Shown piece by piece: positions 1 to 7,815 of a stretch of DNA of 64,000 bases. The position numbers and the translations under genes are program-made. Position 1 is the stretch's first letter. Each line of letters opens with the position of its first letter. The notes under the pieces are model-generated. The model was not told the DNA's origin. It searched no databases and worked only from the letters and a program-made list of their open reading frames with translations. The DNA is from Rhodospirillales bacterium (GTDB lineage: Bacteria; Pseudomonadota; Alphaproteobacteria; Rhodospirillales; Thalassospiraceae), in contig JAHQVT010000010.1 in assembly GCA_019634165.1 (NCBI GenBank), forward strand, positions 620,001 through 684,000, in the 5' to 3' direction.

Positions 1-861
1 AAACGCATGATACCGGGCATGATTGGTGCGGGGGTTTATCAGCTTAACCTTCTGATCGACACCATGCTGGCCTCATTGGTATCTGATGGCGCGGTATCTT
101 GGCTTTACTATGCTGATCGTGTGCAGCAGCTGCCACTTGGGGTTATTGGTATTGCGATTGGCACCGCACTTTTGCCGACATTATCGCGCCAATTACAGGG
201 TGCTGATCCCAAAACCGCGATGTATAGCCAAAACCGCGGCATTGAAATCGCTCTTTTGCTCACCCTTCCGGCTGCGGTTGCACTTGGCGTCATGGGTTTG
301 CCCGTCATCAATGTTTTGTTTGAACGCGGTGCTTTCGGTGCAGAAGAAACCCGCATGACCGGATTGGCATTGACGATCTTTGCCTTTGGCCTTCCGGCAT
401 CGGTTTTGGTCAAGGTTCTTGCCCCCGGATTTTTCGCCCGCGAAGATACCAAAACCCCGATCCGGATCGGTATTTCGGCGATGGTGCTTAACATCGTCCT
501 GATCGTGATTCTGATGCCGCAATTTGGGCATTTGGGGATTGCTGCAGCAACCTCTGTCTCGGTCTGGGTCAATGCGTTTTGCCTTGGTTTCCTGCTTCAT
601 CGACGGGGTGATCTGGTGTTTGATGCCCGACTTCTTAAACGGGTGCCGCGGATTTTGCTGTGCTCTGCGTTGATGGGAAGTGCACTTTGGTTTGCGATTG
701 ATGCTTTTTGGCAAAATGACGCACTTTCGATCACTCGGATCATCACCATGGTGATTTATGTGACGGGTGGTTTGGCCATTTATGGCATTACAGCACAGTT
801 GCTTGGCGCAACCAGTTTTTCCGAACTGAAATCAACGTTCAAACGCGGAAAACCTGCCTGA
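1..861 (+). CDS. murJ: Lipid II flippase MurJ, C-terminal part
   Basis: C-terminal 286 residues of a MurJ/MviN protein; the frame is open from base 1, so the gene begins upstream of the window. MurJ moves the peptidoglycan precursor lipid II across the inner membrane. The visible part is a series of hydrophobic helices, with the family-typical segment QQLPLGVIGIAIGTALLP near its start and the FFAREDTKTP loop in the middle. In many proteobacteria murJ lies close to trpS, which follows here on the same strand. The identification is firm; the missing 5' part prevents a length check. Confidence 0.93.
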   Translation, partial: KRMIPGMIGAGVYQLNLLIDTMLASLVSDGAVSWLYYADRVQQLPLGVIGIAIGTALLPTLSRQLQGADPKTAMYSQNRGIEIALLLTLPAAVALGVMGLPVINVLFERGAFGAEETRMTGLALTIFAFGLPASVLVKVLAPGFFAREDTKTPIRIGISAMVLNIVLIVILMPQFGHLGIAAATSVSVWVNAFCLGFLLHRRGDLVFDARLLKRVPRILLCSALMGSALWFAIDAFWQNDALSITRIITMVIYVTGGLAIYGITAQLLGATSFSELKSTFKRGKPA

Positions 862-895
862 TCCGATTATTTCCCAAGATTTACCGACAAGCTGC

Positions 896-924
896 TTGAC
901 CTTAGGAGATCAGACGGCTTAACT
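896..924 (+). promoter_or_regulatory. Candidate promoter for trpS
   Basis: TTGACC (896-901) and TTAACT (919-924) are separated by 17 bases, a plausible sigma70-type pair. A start near 931 would begin the transcript inside the hairpin described next. This is a motif-level prediction only. Confidence 0.35.
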
Positions 925-926
925 CC

Positions 927-1003
927 GCGCGTTGGTTTGCAAGCTCGTCCGCCGGCGGGTGTCCACAACCTGGCGGAGCTGGCAAACGCGTTTTTGTTTT
1001 TAT
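927..1003 (+). promoter_or_regulatory. Terminator-like hairpin in the murJ-trpS gap
   Basis: A long imperfect stem forms between 927-953 and 972-990: TTTGC/GCAAA, AGCTC/GAGCT and CCGCC/GGCGG pair with small bulges. It is followed by a T-rich run at 991-1003 (TTTTTGTTTTTAT). Geometrically it is an intrinsic terminator, but it ends only 5-20 bases before the trpS start. It could terminate murJ or act as a leader attenuator of trpS. No Trp-rich leader peptide is visible. Confidence 0.5.
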
Positions 1004-1022
1004 TGAAATGGACGACACCATT

Positions 1023-2024
1023 ATGGAACGTGTGTTTTCGGGCGCTCAGCCCACAGGTAACCTTCACCTTGGCAACTATCTTGGCGCGATCCGCAACTGG
1101 GTTGCGCTGCAGAAGCAATATGAATGCATCTTCTGTGTAGTGGATATGCATGCCATTACGGTCTGGCAAGACCCCGCTGAGCTGCGTTCCAACATTCGCG
1201 AACTTGCGGCCAGCATGATTGCATCGGGCATTGATCCGGAAAATCAGGTTCTGTTCAATCAAAGTCAGGTTTCCGCCCATGCGGAACTGGCATGGATCTT
1301 TAACTGTGTCGCGCGCATCGGCTGGTTAAACCGCATGACCCAGTTCAAGGAAAAAGCAGGCAAGCATCGCGAAAACGCCTCCCTTGGGCTTTATGCCTAT
1401 CCGAGCCTGATGGCGGCTGACATTCTGGCCTATAAGGCGACCCATGTTCCGGTCGGTGAAGACCAGAAACAGCACCTTGAACTGGCACGCGATATCGCAT
1501 TGAAATTCAACAATGATTATGGTGCCGAAGATTTCTTCCCGCAGCCAGAGCCATTGATTTTAGGCCCGGCAACGCGGGTAATGTCGCTGCGTGATGGTTC
1601 GAAAAAGATGTCAAAATCCGATCCGTCGGATATGTCGCGTATTAACATGACCGACGATGCCGACACGCTGGCCAAAAAAATCCGCAAGGCAAAAACCGAT
1701 CCGGAGCCATTGCCATCTGAAGCCGCTGGTCTGGAAGGCCGCCCGGAGGCCAAGAACCTGATCACGATCTTTGCTGCTCTTACCGACAGCACGGTTGATG
1801 CGGTTTTGGCTGAACATGGTGGCACACAATTCTCGGGCTTTAAACAGTCCCTGACCGATGTGGTTGTCGAGAATCTGGCCCCAATTACCGAGGAAATGGC
1901 CCGCCTGAAGGGCGACAACGCCTATATCGATGCGGTTCTGGCCAAGGGTGCGCAACGTGCAAATGCCATTGCGCAGCCGATCCTCAAAGAGGTCAAAGAA
2001 CTTGTTGGCTTTTTAAACAGCTAA
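1023..2024 (+). CDS. trpS: Tryptophanyl-tRNA synthetase
   Basis: Class I aminoacyl-tRNA synthetase charging tRNA-Trp. The HIGH-like motif appears as HLGN about 15 residues from the start ([16 protein letters not shown]), and the KMSKS loop is exact at 1605-1619. The length, about 333 residues, is normal. I chose ATG 1023 (MERVFSG) because homologues begin a few residues before VFSG and a weak GGA lies about 10 bases upstream. ATG 1008 would add five residues and has no visible ribosome-binding site. The gene is separated from murJ by a terminator-like hairpin and ends before a strong terminator, so it is probably monocistronic. Confidence 0.95.
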   Translation: MERVFSGAQPTGNLHLGNYLGAIRNWVALQKQYECIFCVVDMHAITVWQDPAELRSNIRELAASMIASGIDPENQVLFNQSQVSAHAELAWIFNCVARIGWLNRMTQFKEKAGKHRENASLGLYAYPSLMAADILAYKATHVPVGEDQKQHLELARDIALKFNNDYGAEDFFPQPEPLILGPATRVMSLRDGSKKMSKSDPSDMSRINMTDDADTLAKKIRKAKTDPEPLPSEAAGLEGRPEAKNLITIFAALTDSTVDAVLAEHGGTQFSGFKQSLTDVVVENLAPITEEMARLKGDNAYIDAVLAKGAQRANAIAQPILKEVKELVGFLNS

Positions 2025-2048
2025 TCTGTTCGCATTCCAGATGAAGAG

Positions 2049-2080
2049 AAGCCCGCTTGTTGCAATCAAGCGGGCTTTTT
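2049..2080 (+). terminator. Intrinsic terminator after trpS
   Basis: AAGCCCGCTTG (2049-2059) pairs perfectly with CAAGCGGGCTT (2067-2077) across a 7-base loop, followed by a T run. It ends trpS and faces the convergent gene at 2116. Confidence 0.85.
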
Positions 2081-2115
2081 CATTTCCGACGGGGTGTTTA
2101 AAACATGGTCGTCGA

Positions 2116-3657
2116 TTAGATTGATCCCGCATTAGGCTGAGACTGTTTTTGCATCGCCTGATATTTCTTCAAGCCATCCATCATGGTCTGGCTAAACCAC
2201 GCCCCTACAGGTTCATCCCCCTCGAGATGGGTCGATGCGCGCTGCATCAGCGGATGAACCGATGGATCAGCACCAGCTTCACCTTGGACAACGATGTTAG
2301 CGCTATCATCGTTGGTTTCGCTGATGGGTTGGCTGCTTTGACGGGCAGTCATACGCCCCTGATCGGCAACTGCATTGGTACTGGCAACTGATTCTGCCGC
2401 CATGGTCTGGGCTTTGTCCCGACCAAGGGCGGCATTAAACCGCGCGGCCATTTCTGCGGCTGAAAGCGGCGCGCCACCAGAACTAAGATCAGACATGTTT
2501 GAGGCAGCAGGTTGAATGCTTGGTGTCCGATCAGCAACACGATCAGTTGTCGGCGCACCTTTCGCATCCGTTAGAACATTCTCTTTGGACTGCTTATCTG
2601 CTTTTGCCGCGGCAATGTTTGCCTGACGTGCTTCACGCTGGGCAAGTTCTGGCGACATTGCCATCATATTTGTCTGTCGGCTAAAACGCCCCCCGCTTTG
2701 AGCGCGCGCCCAAACTGTATTCCCACCTTCACTGCTAAAGCTTGCGCGCGATAGTAATCCGGTCGCGGTGGATTTTGCCGCAACCGTCTGCGCAATACTT
2801 GATGCCGGGTTCGCCGTTCCAGCCGAGGCTATGGCAGTGGTCAGCTCTGCCGGGTCAGATTCTTGTTTTTGTTCAGAAGAAGAAACAGCTTCGGCTTGAG
2901 GCTGTGCTTGTAATTGCGCCTGCAACAAAGGATTTGGAGCCGATGTCGGTGCAGAAGCCACCGCCGCATTTTGTGCCCAAGGGACATTCAGATCAGATGG
3001 ATTGATAGCATTTGCCGCCAAGACATTAGAAGAACCGCCTGAACCCAACACAGCCTGATCAACAGGGGCAACTGGTGCGGCCTGAACAATCGTTGCCTGC
3101 TCAGCCGGACTTGCCGCCATTCCAGAAGGCGCATTACTTCCCACCATCCAAGGCAGAACAAGATCTTCTTGATACCCACCAAGGGAAGATACTGTTGTTC
3201 CGGTAGCAGGGTTTTTAGATGCGTCGGCTATGGCAGTACCATCTTCAACGGGGCTGCCATTAAAACTGTCTTCGACAAATGCCATGACATGAGCACCGGT
3301 ATCTTCACCAGTTACGGCATCGACAACCGCGTCAATCGCAGCACCGGCAAGGCCAAACACCCCACCAAACAAGCCACCACCAACCACGCGTGCGCCATTG
3401 CCCAATTCATCCCCGGTCAGAGAGCGATACACCATTCCAACACCGGGAATATGTTGCAGCGGATTAACCACGTCGAGGAAATCGGTAAATTCAAACCCGT
3501 CTTCACCGAACATATATTCGGAAAAGCTCCGTCCTTCCGCGCTATCGGAAAGCTGGTCAGCCGCGTTCGATTGCGCAAACTTATTGCTTGCCCCATCCCC
3601 CGCAGCACCCGGAACGCTACCGGGCGAAATTTGCCGCCAATTTGCACCAATCGACAT
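2116..3657 (-). CDS. Unknown protein, 513 codons, low-complexity C-terminal half
   Basis: Function not recognised. Two parts are visible. The N-terminal part (roughly residues 50-130) has an ordered-looking segment with NPLQHIPGVGMVYRSLTGDE followed by a glycine-rich stretch (VVGGGLFGGVFGLAGAAIDA) that resembles a glycine zipper or amphipathic membrane helix. From about residue 200 the protein is Ala/Ser/Gln-rich and probably disordered, ending in a short conserved-looking tail (VGAWFSQTMMDGLKKYQAMQ). A good ribosome-binding site (GGAGG) precedes the ATG. From memory, comparable LQHIPxVxxxYRxLTGD segments occur in other alphaproteobacterial proteins of unknown role. It is a single gene between trpS (convergent) and ribA. 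Confidence 0.8.
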   Translation of the reverse strand: MSIGANWRQISPGSVPGAAGDGASNKFAQSNAADQLSDSAEGRSFSEYMFGEDGFEFTDFLDVVNPLQHIPGVGMVYRSLTGDELGNGARVVGGGLFGGVFGLAGAAIDAVVDAVTGEDTGAHVMAFVEDSFNGSPVEDGTAIADASKNPATGTTVSSLGGYQEDLVLPWMVGSNAPSGMAASPAEQATIVQAAPVAPVDQAVLGSGGSSNVLAANAINPSDLNVPWAQNAAVASAPTSAPNPLLQAQLQAQPQAEAVSSSEQKQESDPAELTTAIASAGTANPASSIAQTVAAKSTATGLLSRASFSSEGGNTVWARAQSGGRFSRQTNMMAMSPELAQREARQANIAAAKADKQSKENVLTDAKGAPTTDRVADRTPSIQPAASNMSDLSSGGAPLSAAEMAARFNAALGRDKAQTMAAESVASTNAVADQGRMTARQSSQPISETNDDSANIVVQGEAGADPSVHPLMQRASTHLEGDEPVGAWFSQTMMDGLKKYQAMQKQSQPNAGSI

Positions 3658-3791
3658 GTTTGTCCTCCTCTTGCCAATTAATTTGCAAAAGGAGTGCCAG
3701 TTTGGATAACCGATAACTTATTGGAAAGTTTCACTCTTTTGAAATTCCGATCTATGGCATTCCTGCCTGTCGGAATCTTCTGCCGGGTAGA

Positions 3792-4949
3792 TCAGAATAA
3801 ATGCCCGGCCCGATCCTTCTTGGTCTGAAGATAGAATTCATTATGACCGTTGGATGGAAATTTGTGCGGCACACGTTCTGAAACTTTAACGCCCCAACTT
3901 TCCAAACCTTTGAGCTTTTCCGGATTGTTGGTCAAAAGACGTACAGTTTCAAAGCCCAACTGACGCAGCATTTCGGCCGCCGGGCGATAAACACGTTCAT
4001 CGGCATCAAAGCCAAGTTCTTCATTGGCATCAAGCGTATCAAACCCGCGATCCTGCAATGCATAGGCCCGCAGTTTGTTGACTAGGCCGATACCGCGACC
4101 TTCCTGACGCAGATACAAGACAATACCGCCCTGCCCGCTCCGTGCAATTTCGGAAATCGCCCCACGTAATTGCGGCCCGCAATCACAGCGAAGCGATCCG
4201 ATCAAATCACCGGTAAAGCATTCCGAATGCAGGCGGATCATGACCGGTTTGTCTTTGGCTGGCTCATCAATAACAATGGCCAAATGTTCCTGACCACCAT
4301 CTTCGGGGCGAAACGCGATCACGGTTGCGTTTTCAGCATCTTCAAGCGGCACACGTGCCTGACTAACCTGACGCAAGCTTGCAGCCGAGGCGTTTTCATA
4401 CCCGTTGATGCTATCAGACTGCAAAACCAAAAGATTCTGCGCACGGGCAAGATTTTCCAACTGATTGGCACTGACCGACACCGTCACCACAGCAGGCAAC
4501 AGCCGGGCAAGTTTGGCCAGACGAATGGCAGCAGATTCTGCCATTGTAACCGGGCGCCATTCACCAGCCGGAAGTTTTTCAAGATCAAGCAGCGGATTGG
4601 CTATTTCACCAAGCCGGTCAGCATCAATGTTAGTACGATCATTGCTAACAAAGGCGATGAAAGGATCGTCCTTACACGCCTGACCCAATGATTTGGCGCG
4701 AACACGCGGAATAACAATTGCCGGTACCTGATCACTACCTGCGATGTCGCACAAGCGATCAAAACCAATCTGTGATAGCGGTTCTGCCGCAATCACAGCG
4801 ACACTGTGGGCTTCACCATCCTGATGGCCCTGAACAAGAACGATCTCGCCGCGCCGCAAGTCTGCAACGGCGCGTGATACTGTCACCAAATCCGTAGCCG
4901 GGATCAGATTTCTGTCATTTTGGGCGGTTGTGGCAAAGCTTTGGGTCAT
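3792..4949 (-). CDS. ribA: GTP cyclohydrolase II with degenerate DHBP-synthase-like N-terminus
   Basis: The C-terminal ~200 residues are GTP cyclohydrolase II, the first step of riboflavin synthesis. The zinc ligands are in HSECFTGDLIGSLRCDCG, followed by the catalytic/GTP-binding region YLRQEGRGIGL. The N-terminal ~170 residues (from VSRAVADLRRGEIVLVQGHQ) follow the outline of 3,4-dihydroxy-2-butanone-4-phosphate synthase. However, the acidic RE(D/N)EGD motif expected there reads HQDGEAHS, so this half probably no longer catalyses that reaction. Alphaproteobacteria commonly have such an inert extension. The gene stands alone, and no FMN riboswitch is recognisable upstream. Confidence 0.92.
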   Translation of the reverse strand: MTQSFATTAQNDRNLIPATDLVTVSRAVADLRRGEIVLVQGHQDGEAHSVAVIAAEPLSQIGFDRLCDIAGSDQVPAIVIPRVRAKSLGQACKDDPFIAFVSNDRTNIDADRLGEIANPLLDLEKLPAGEWRPVTMAESAAIRLAKLARLLPAVVTVSVSANQLENLARAQNLLVLQSDSINGYENASAASLRQVSQARVPLEDAENATVIAFRPEDGGQEHLAIVIDEPAKDKPVMIRLHSECFTGDLIGSLRCDCGPQLRGAISEIARSGQGGIVLYLRQEGRGIGLVNKLRAYALQDRGFDTLDANEELGFDADERVYRPAAEMLRQLGFETVRLLTNNPEKLKGLESWGVKVSERVPHKFPSNGHNEFYLQTKKDRAGHLF

Positions 4950-5005
4950 CGTTATCTTGTCTTTGTGATCACAACATCGCGATCTGGTGGGTATGGGGCT
5001 GGATA

Positions 5006-5270
5006 AGGACCCGGATTAATTCATATAACCGCTTTGGTCAGTCAGACCTGTTCGAAAGCGAGGAGCAAAATCGCAGGAAGATTAACATCTTTCAAGATTT
5101 TACGACAAAGCAACTCGGACAAATCCGGCGGGCCAAGAAACAACTGGTATGACACGGCCATTCCATATCAATCCCCATTTGCGGGGAAGCACCCGCATAT
5201 TGCGGGCTTTACCTTGTCTGGTCGTGTCATACCGGTTGCCAATTCGATTATATTAATTAGTCCGGGTCCT
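5006..5270. repeat. Nested inverted-repeat element (MITE-like candidate)
   Basis: A 265-bp non-coding segment between ribA and the response regulator. Its ends form an imperfect 26-bp terminal inverted repeat: 5006-5031 against 5245-5270, 23 of 26 positions matching. The outermost ten bases (AGGACCCGGA / TCCGGGTCCT) are perfect. A second 20-bp inverted repeat lies inside (5141-5160 / 5219-5238). No ORF is supported within it. A TA may flank both ends (5004-5005, 5270-5271) but no clear target duplication exists. I saw no second copy in the window. It could be a miniature transposable element or a large structured regulatory region. Confidence 0.5.
5141..5238. ncRNA. Three-way-junction RNA fold candidate
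   Basis: The closing stem pairs 5141-5160 with 5219-5238 over 20 positions: 18 Watson-Crick pairs and 2 G-U-type wobbles. Two hairpins sit inside: CCCC/GGGG with a 6-base loop (5173-5186), and CCCGCA/TGCGGG with a 3-base loop (5192-5206), the latter extendable by AAGC/GCTT. This gives a compact three-way junction. The coding strand is unknown: it lies about 220 bases upstream of the response regulator on + and about 190 bases upstream of ribA on -. It has no match to a riboswitch I know. Confidence 0.4.
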
Positions 5271-5456
5271 ACATAGGTCAATGGATTAAAGCGAAACAGT
5301 TTGTTCTTGAAAATACACGCTAAGACCCTGATCCTAGCATAAGCACTTTATATATGGCGGGCCTGACGCCGAAGTTCCACAAAAACAATGGTGCAAAACC
5401 GCATCAGTTCAGGCCCAATATATAGATGGGATCTGGCAAGCAGCAAGGGATGGTGA

Positions 5457-6146
5457 ATGTCGACAGGTAAACAGGTTCTCGTGGTTGAGGATGATGCAGC
5501 TCTCAGCCAGTCTTTGACCGAACAACTCCGACTGCATGAAGAATTTGAATGTGTGGTTGCCCACAGCGGCAAGGATGCACTTGATGCGGCCAAGGAAGCC
5601 TATTTCGATATGATCCTGCTTGATGTCGGCCTTCCGGATATGGATGGCCGCGATGTCTGCAAATTGATGCGTCGGGCAGGCGTAAAATCCCCCATCATCA
5701 TGTTGACCGGGGCCAATAGTGATTCCGATACCATTCTTGGTCTGGAATCCGGTGCCAATGACTATGTCACCAAACCATTCCGCTTAAATGTTCTTCTGGC
5801 ACGCATTCGCGCCCATATCCGCCAGCATGAACAAAGCGAAGATGCGGTATTTGTCATTGGCCCATACAGCTTCCAGCCCAGTGCCAAAATCCTGATCGAA
5901 ACCGCCACCGAAAAGAAAGTCCGCCTTACGGAAAAGGAAACATCGATCCTTAAATTCCTGTTCCGGGCCGGTGACAAACCGGTTACCCGCGAGACGCTAT
6001 TAGATGAGGTCTGGGGCTATAACGCTGGTGTCACAACCCATACACTTGAAACCCACGTCTATCGTCTACGCCAAAAGATCGAAAAAGACCCATCCAACGC
6101 TACAATCCTAATTACAGAACCGGGTGGCTATAAACTCATCCCGTGA
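5457..6146 (+). CDS. OmpR-family response regulator (orphan)
   Basis: Two-component response regulator of 229 residues. The receiver domain (about 1-120) has the acidic pair E11/D12, the phospho-acceptor D56 in MILLDVGLPDMDG, the conserved Thr in MLTGAN and the Lys in VTKPF. The C-terminal winged helix (about 130-229) ends with the family-typical ETHVYRLRQKIEKDP segment. AAGGGA precedes the ATG at good spacing. No histidine kinase is adjacent, so its partner and regulon cannot be read from this locus. A strong terminator follows, indicating a single-gene transcript. Confidence 0.93.
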   Translation: MSTGKQVLVVEDDAALSQSLTEQLRLHEEFECVVAHSGKDALDAAKEAYFDMILLDVGLPDMDGRDVCKLMRRAGVKSPIIMLTGANSDSDTILGLESGANDYVTKPFRLNVLLARIRAHIRQHEQSEDAVFVIGPYSFQPSAKILIETATEKKVRLTEKETSILKFLFRAGDKPVTRETLLDEVWGYNAGVTTHTLETHVYRLRQKIEKDPSNATILITEPGGYKLIP

Positions 6147-6170
6147 CGTGGTCCCAAAACAAGTCGAATT

Positions 6171-6200
6171 AAAAAAATCCCGTTTTGCCGGGATTTTTTT
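6171..6200. terminator. Bidirectional intrinsic terminator
   Basis: AAAAAAATCCCG (6171-6182) pairs with CGGGATTTTTTT (6189-6200) around a 6-base loop. The A/T tails allow it to end the response-regulator transcript on + and the yggS transcript arriving on -. Confidence 0.85.
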
Positions 6201-6371
6201 GTCACAAACTTCTTTCTCAGACGTCATTGAATTCGGGCCAATAATCGACAAAACCCCAATTTTCATATTTTTTACACCAAAAACACCAGTTTAACCGACT
6301 TAAAAGCGATTACCGCACCAATTCATGTCCAAAATGGCATTTTTAACTCAAAAACTTGGGTTATTTAGCGA

Positions 6372-7067
6372 TCAATAGCCCCTAGACCCGAAAATAGCTG
6401 TTCCAACCCTTACATGTGTCGCCCCAAGTCGGATGGCAGCCGCGTAATCACCGCTCATTCCCATGCTTCTAATTTTCAATTCATGGCGATCAGCTATTTT
6501 GCCCAGCAAAGAAAAATGCGGCGCCGGTTCTTCATCAACTGGGGGAATGCACATCAATCCCTTGATCGGAAGCTTCAGCTCATCGCGGCACATGACGATA
6601 AAGTCATCCGCTTCCTTTGGCGAAATACCCGCCTTTTGCTCTTCTTCGCCAGTATTGATCTGAATAAGCAAATCCGGGCACTGACCCGTATTATCACGAT
6701 GTTTGGCAAGGGCATTGGCCAGTTTGGGGCGATCAACTGTTTCAATCACATCAAACAGTCGAACGGCATCTTTGATCTTGTTGGTTTGAAGTGGGCCGAT
6801 CAGATGCAGCTCGATATCAGAAAATTCTTCGCGCAGGCCCGGCCATTTTCCAGAAGCTTCCTGAACACGGTTTTCACCAAACACCCGCCGGCCATCAAGC
6901 AAGGCCTTACGAACATGGTCTGCTTGATGATTTTTGCTTACACAGACAAGTGTGACATCACTTACATCTCGCTTAACAGCAGCACAGGCCTGATTGATAT
7001 TGTCCTGAATTTCAGCAAGATTTTGCGCAACGTCGTTCTTGGCTGATGACAGATCATGATTGCTCAT
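6372..7067 (-). CDS. yggS: PLP homeostasis protein, YggS family
   Basis: A 231-residue single-domain PLP-binding protein of the YggS/PROSC family, which buffers pyridoxal phosphate and affects amino-acid and vitamin B6 balance without a known catalytic turnover. Family motifs visible: the PLP lysine in TLVCVSKN, RVFGENRVQEA, HLIGPLQTNK, and the C-terminal RSMGMSGDYAAAIRLGATHV with RVGTAIFG. The length is normal. It is divergent from the thiE-like gene and shares a roughly 80-base upstream gap with it. Confidence 0.94.
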   Translation of the reverse strand: MSNHDLSSAKNDVAQNLAEIQDNINQACAAVKRDVSDVTLVCVSKNHQADHVRKALLDGRRVFGENRVQEASGKWPGLREEFSDIELHLIGPLQTNKIKDAVRLFDVIETVDRPKLANALAKHRDNTGQCPDLLIQINTGEEEQKAGISPKEADDFIVMCRDELKLPIKGLMCIPPVDEEPAPHFSLLGKIADRHELKIRSMGMSGDYAAAIRLGATHVRVGTAIFGSRGY

Positions 7068-7147
7068 GGATGATTGGCCCTTAAATCGGTGACAGCAATA
7101 AGCACTGATGAGTTGATCTCAATCCGCGCAGAATCGGGATACTATCA

Positions 7148-7780
7148 ATGGATGACACCCTGTTAAAGCAGGCACGGCAACTCAATCTTCGCAATGGTGG
7201 TCCAAATTGCCCGATTCCCCCGATTATCCTTCTGACAGACGATCTGCGTTTGCCCGATCCCGCACCGGCAATCAGGTCTTTACCGCGCGATAGTATGGTC
7301 ATTTTCCGCCAATATAATCACCCTCAGCGTGCTAGGCTTGGTGCAGATTTGCGCAGCCTGTGCCGGGCAAAAGGCATCCCGTTTTTGGTGGCAAATGATA
7401 TTGCGCTGGCATTAAAACTTGATGCTGATGGTATTCATCTGCCGGAATATCGCATTTTAACGACCCCAGATGTTTATTGCCAAATTCCGTCAGGATTTCT
7501 GATCACATCTGCATGCCATAACGTTGCGACCGTCCGTCGATTGGGGATTTTACCTCGTCAATATCGACCCGACGGTGTGTTGATCTCACCGGTCTTTCCA
7601 ACGCAAAGCCATCCGGGTGCCAATCCCTTGTCATTCAGCGATATTTTGACGATGGCCAGCATGTGTAAACACCATGGTATGGCCCCGATCGGCCTTGGCG
7701 GCATTAACAAGAAAAATGTCGGAAATCTGCGGTCTTCACCCCTTGCTTCTTTGGCTGGTATCGGGTTTTCTGCTTCCTGA
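7148..7780 (+). CDS. Thiamine-phosphate synthase-like protein (ThiE/TenI family)
   Basis: A 210-residue TIM-barrel protein of the ThiE/TenI superfamily. Visible landmarks are ILLTDDLRLPDP at the first strand, DADGIHLPE, LITSACHN (the usual G-x-S-x-H region, altered), DGVLISPVFPTQSHPGA and IGLGGINKKN near the end. ThiE couples hydroxymethylpyrimidine diphosphate to thiazole phosphate; TenI relatives act on thiazole tautomers. The divergence of the motif residues leaves both possible. No TPP riboswitch is visible upstream. It is followed closely by the glycosyltransferase-like gene. Confidence 0.8.
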   Translation: MDDTLLKQARQLNLRNGGPNCPIPPIILLTDDLRLPDPAPAIRSLPRDSMVIFRQYNHPQRARLGADLRSLCRAKGIPFLVANDIALALKLDADGIHLPEYRILTTPDVYCQIPSGFLITSACHNVATVRRLGILPRQYRPDGVLISPVFPTQSHPGANPLSFSDILTMASMCKHHGMAPIGLGGINKKNVGNLRSSPLASLAGIGFSAS

Positions 7781-7815
7781 TTCTACTCTATCCCGTGCAC
7801 GGAGTTCGTTTGGGA

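Noticed and set aside
862-1007. Trp leader peptide for classical trp attenuation
   Set aside because: No short ORF with clustered TGG codons precedes the hairpin.
4950-5456. FMN riboswitch upstream of ribA
   Set aside because: The RFN conserved boxes are absent; the region is instead the nested inverted-repeat element.
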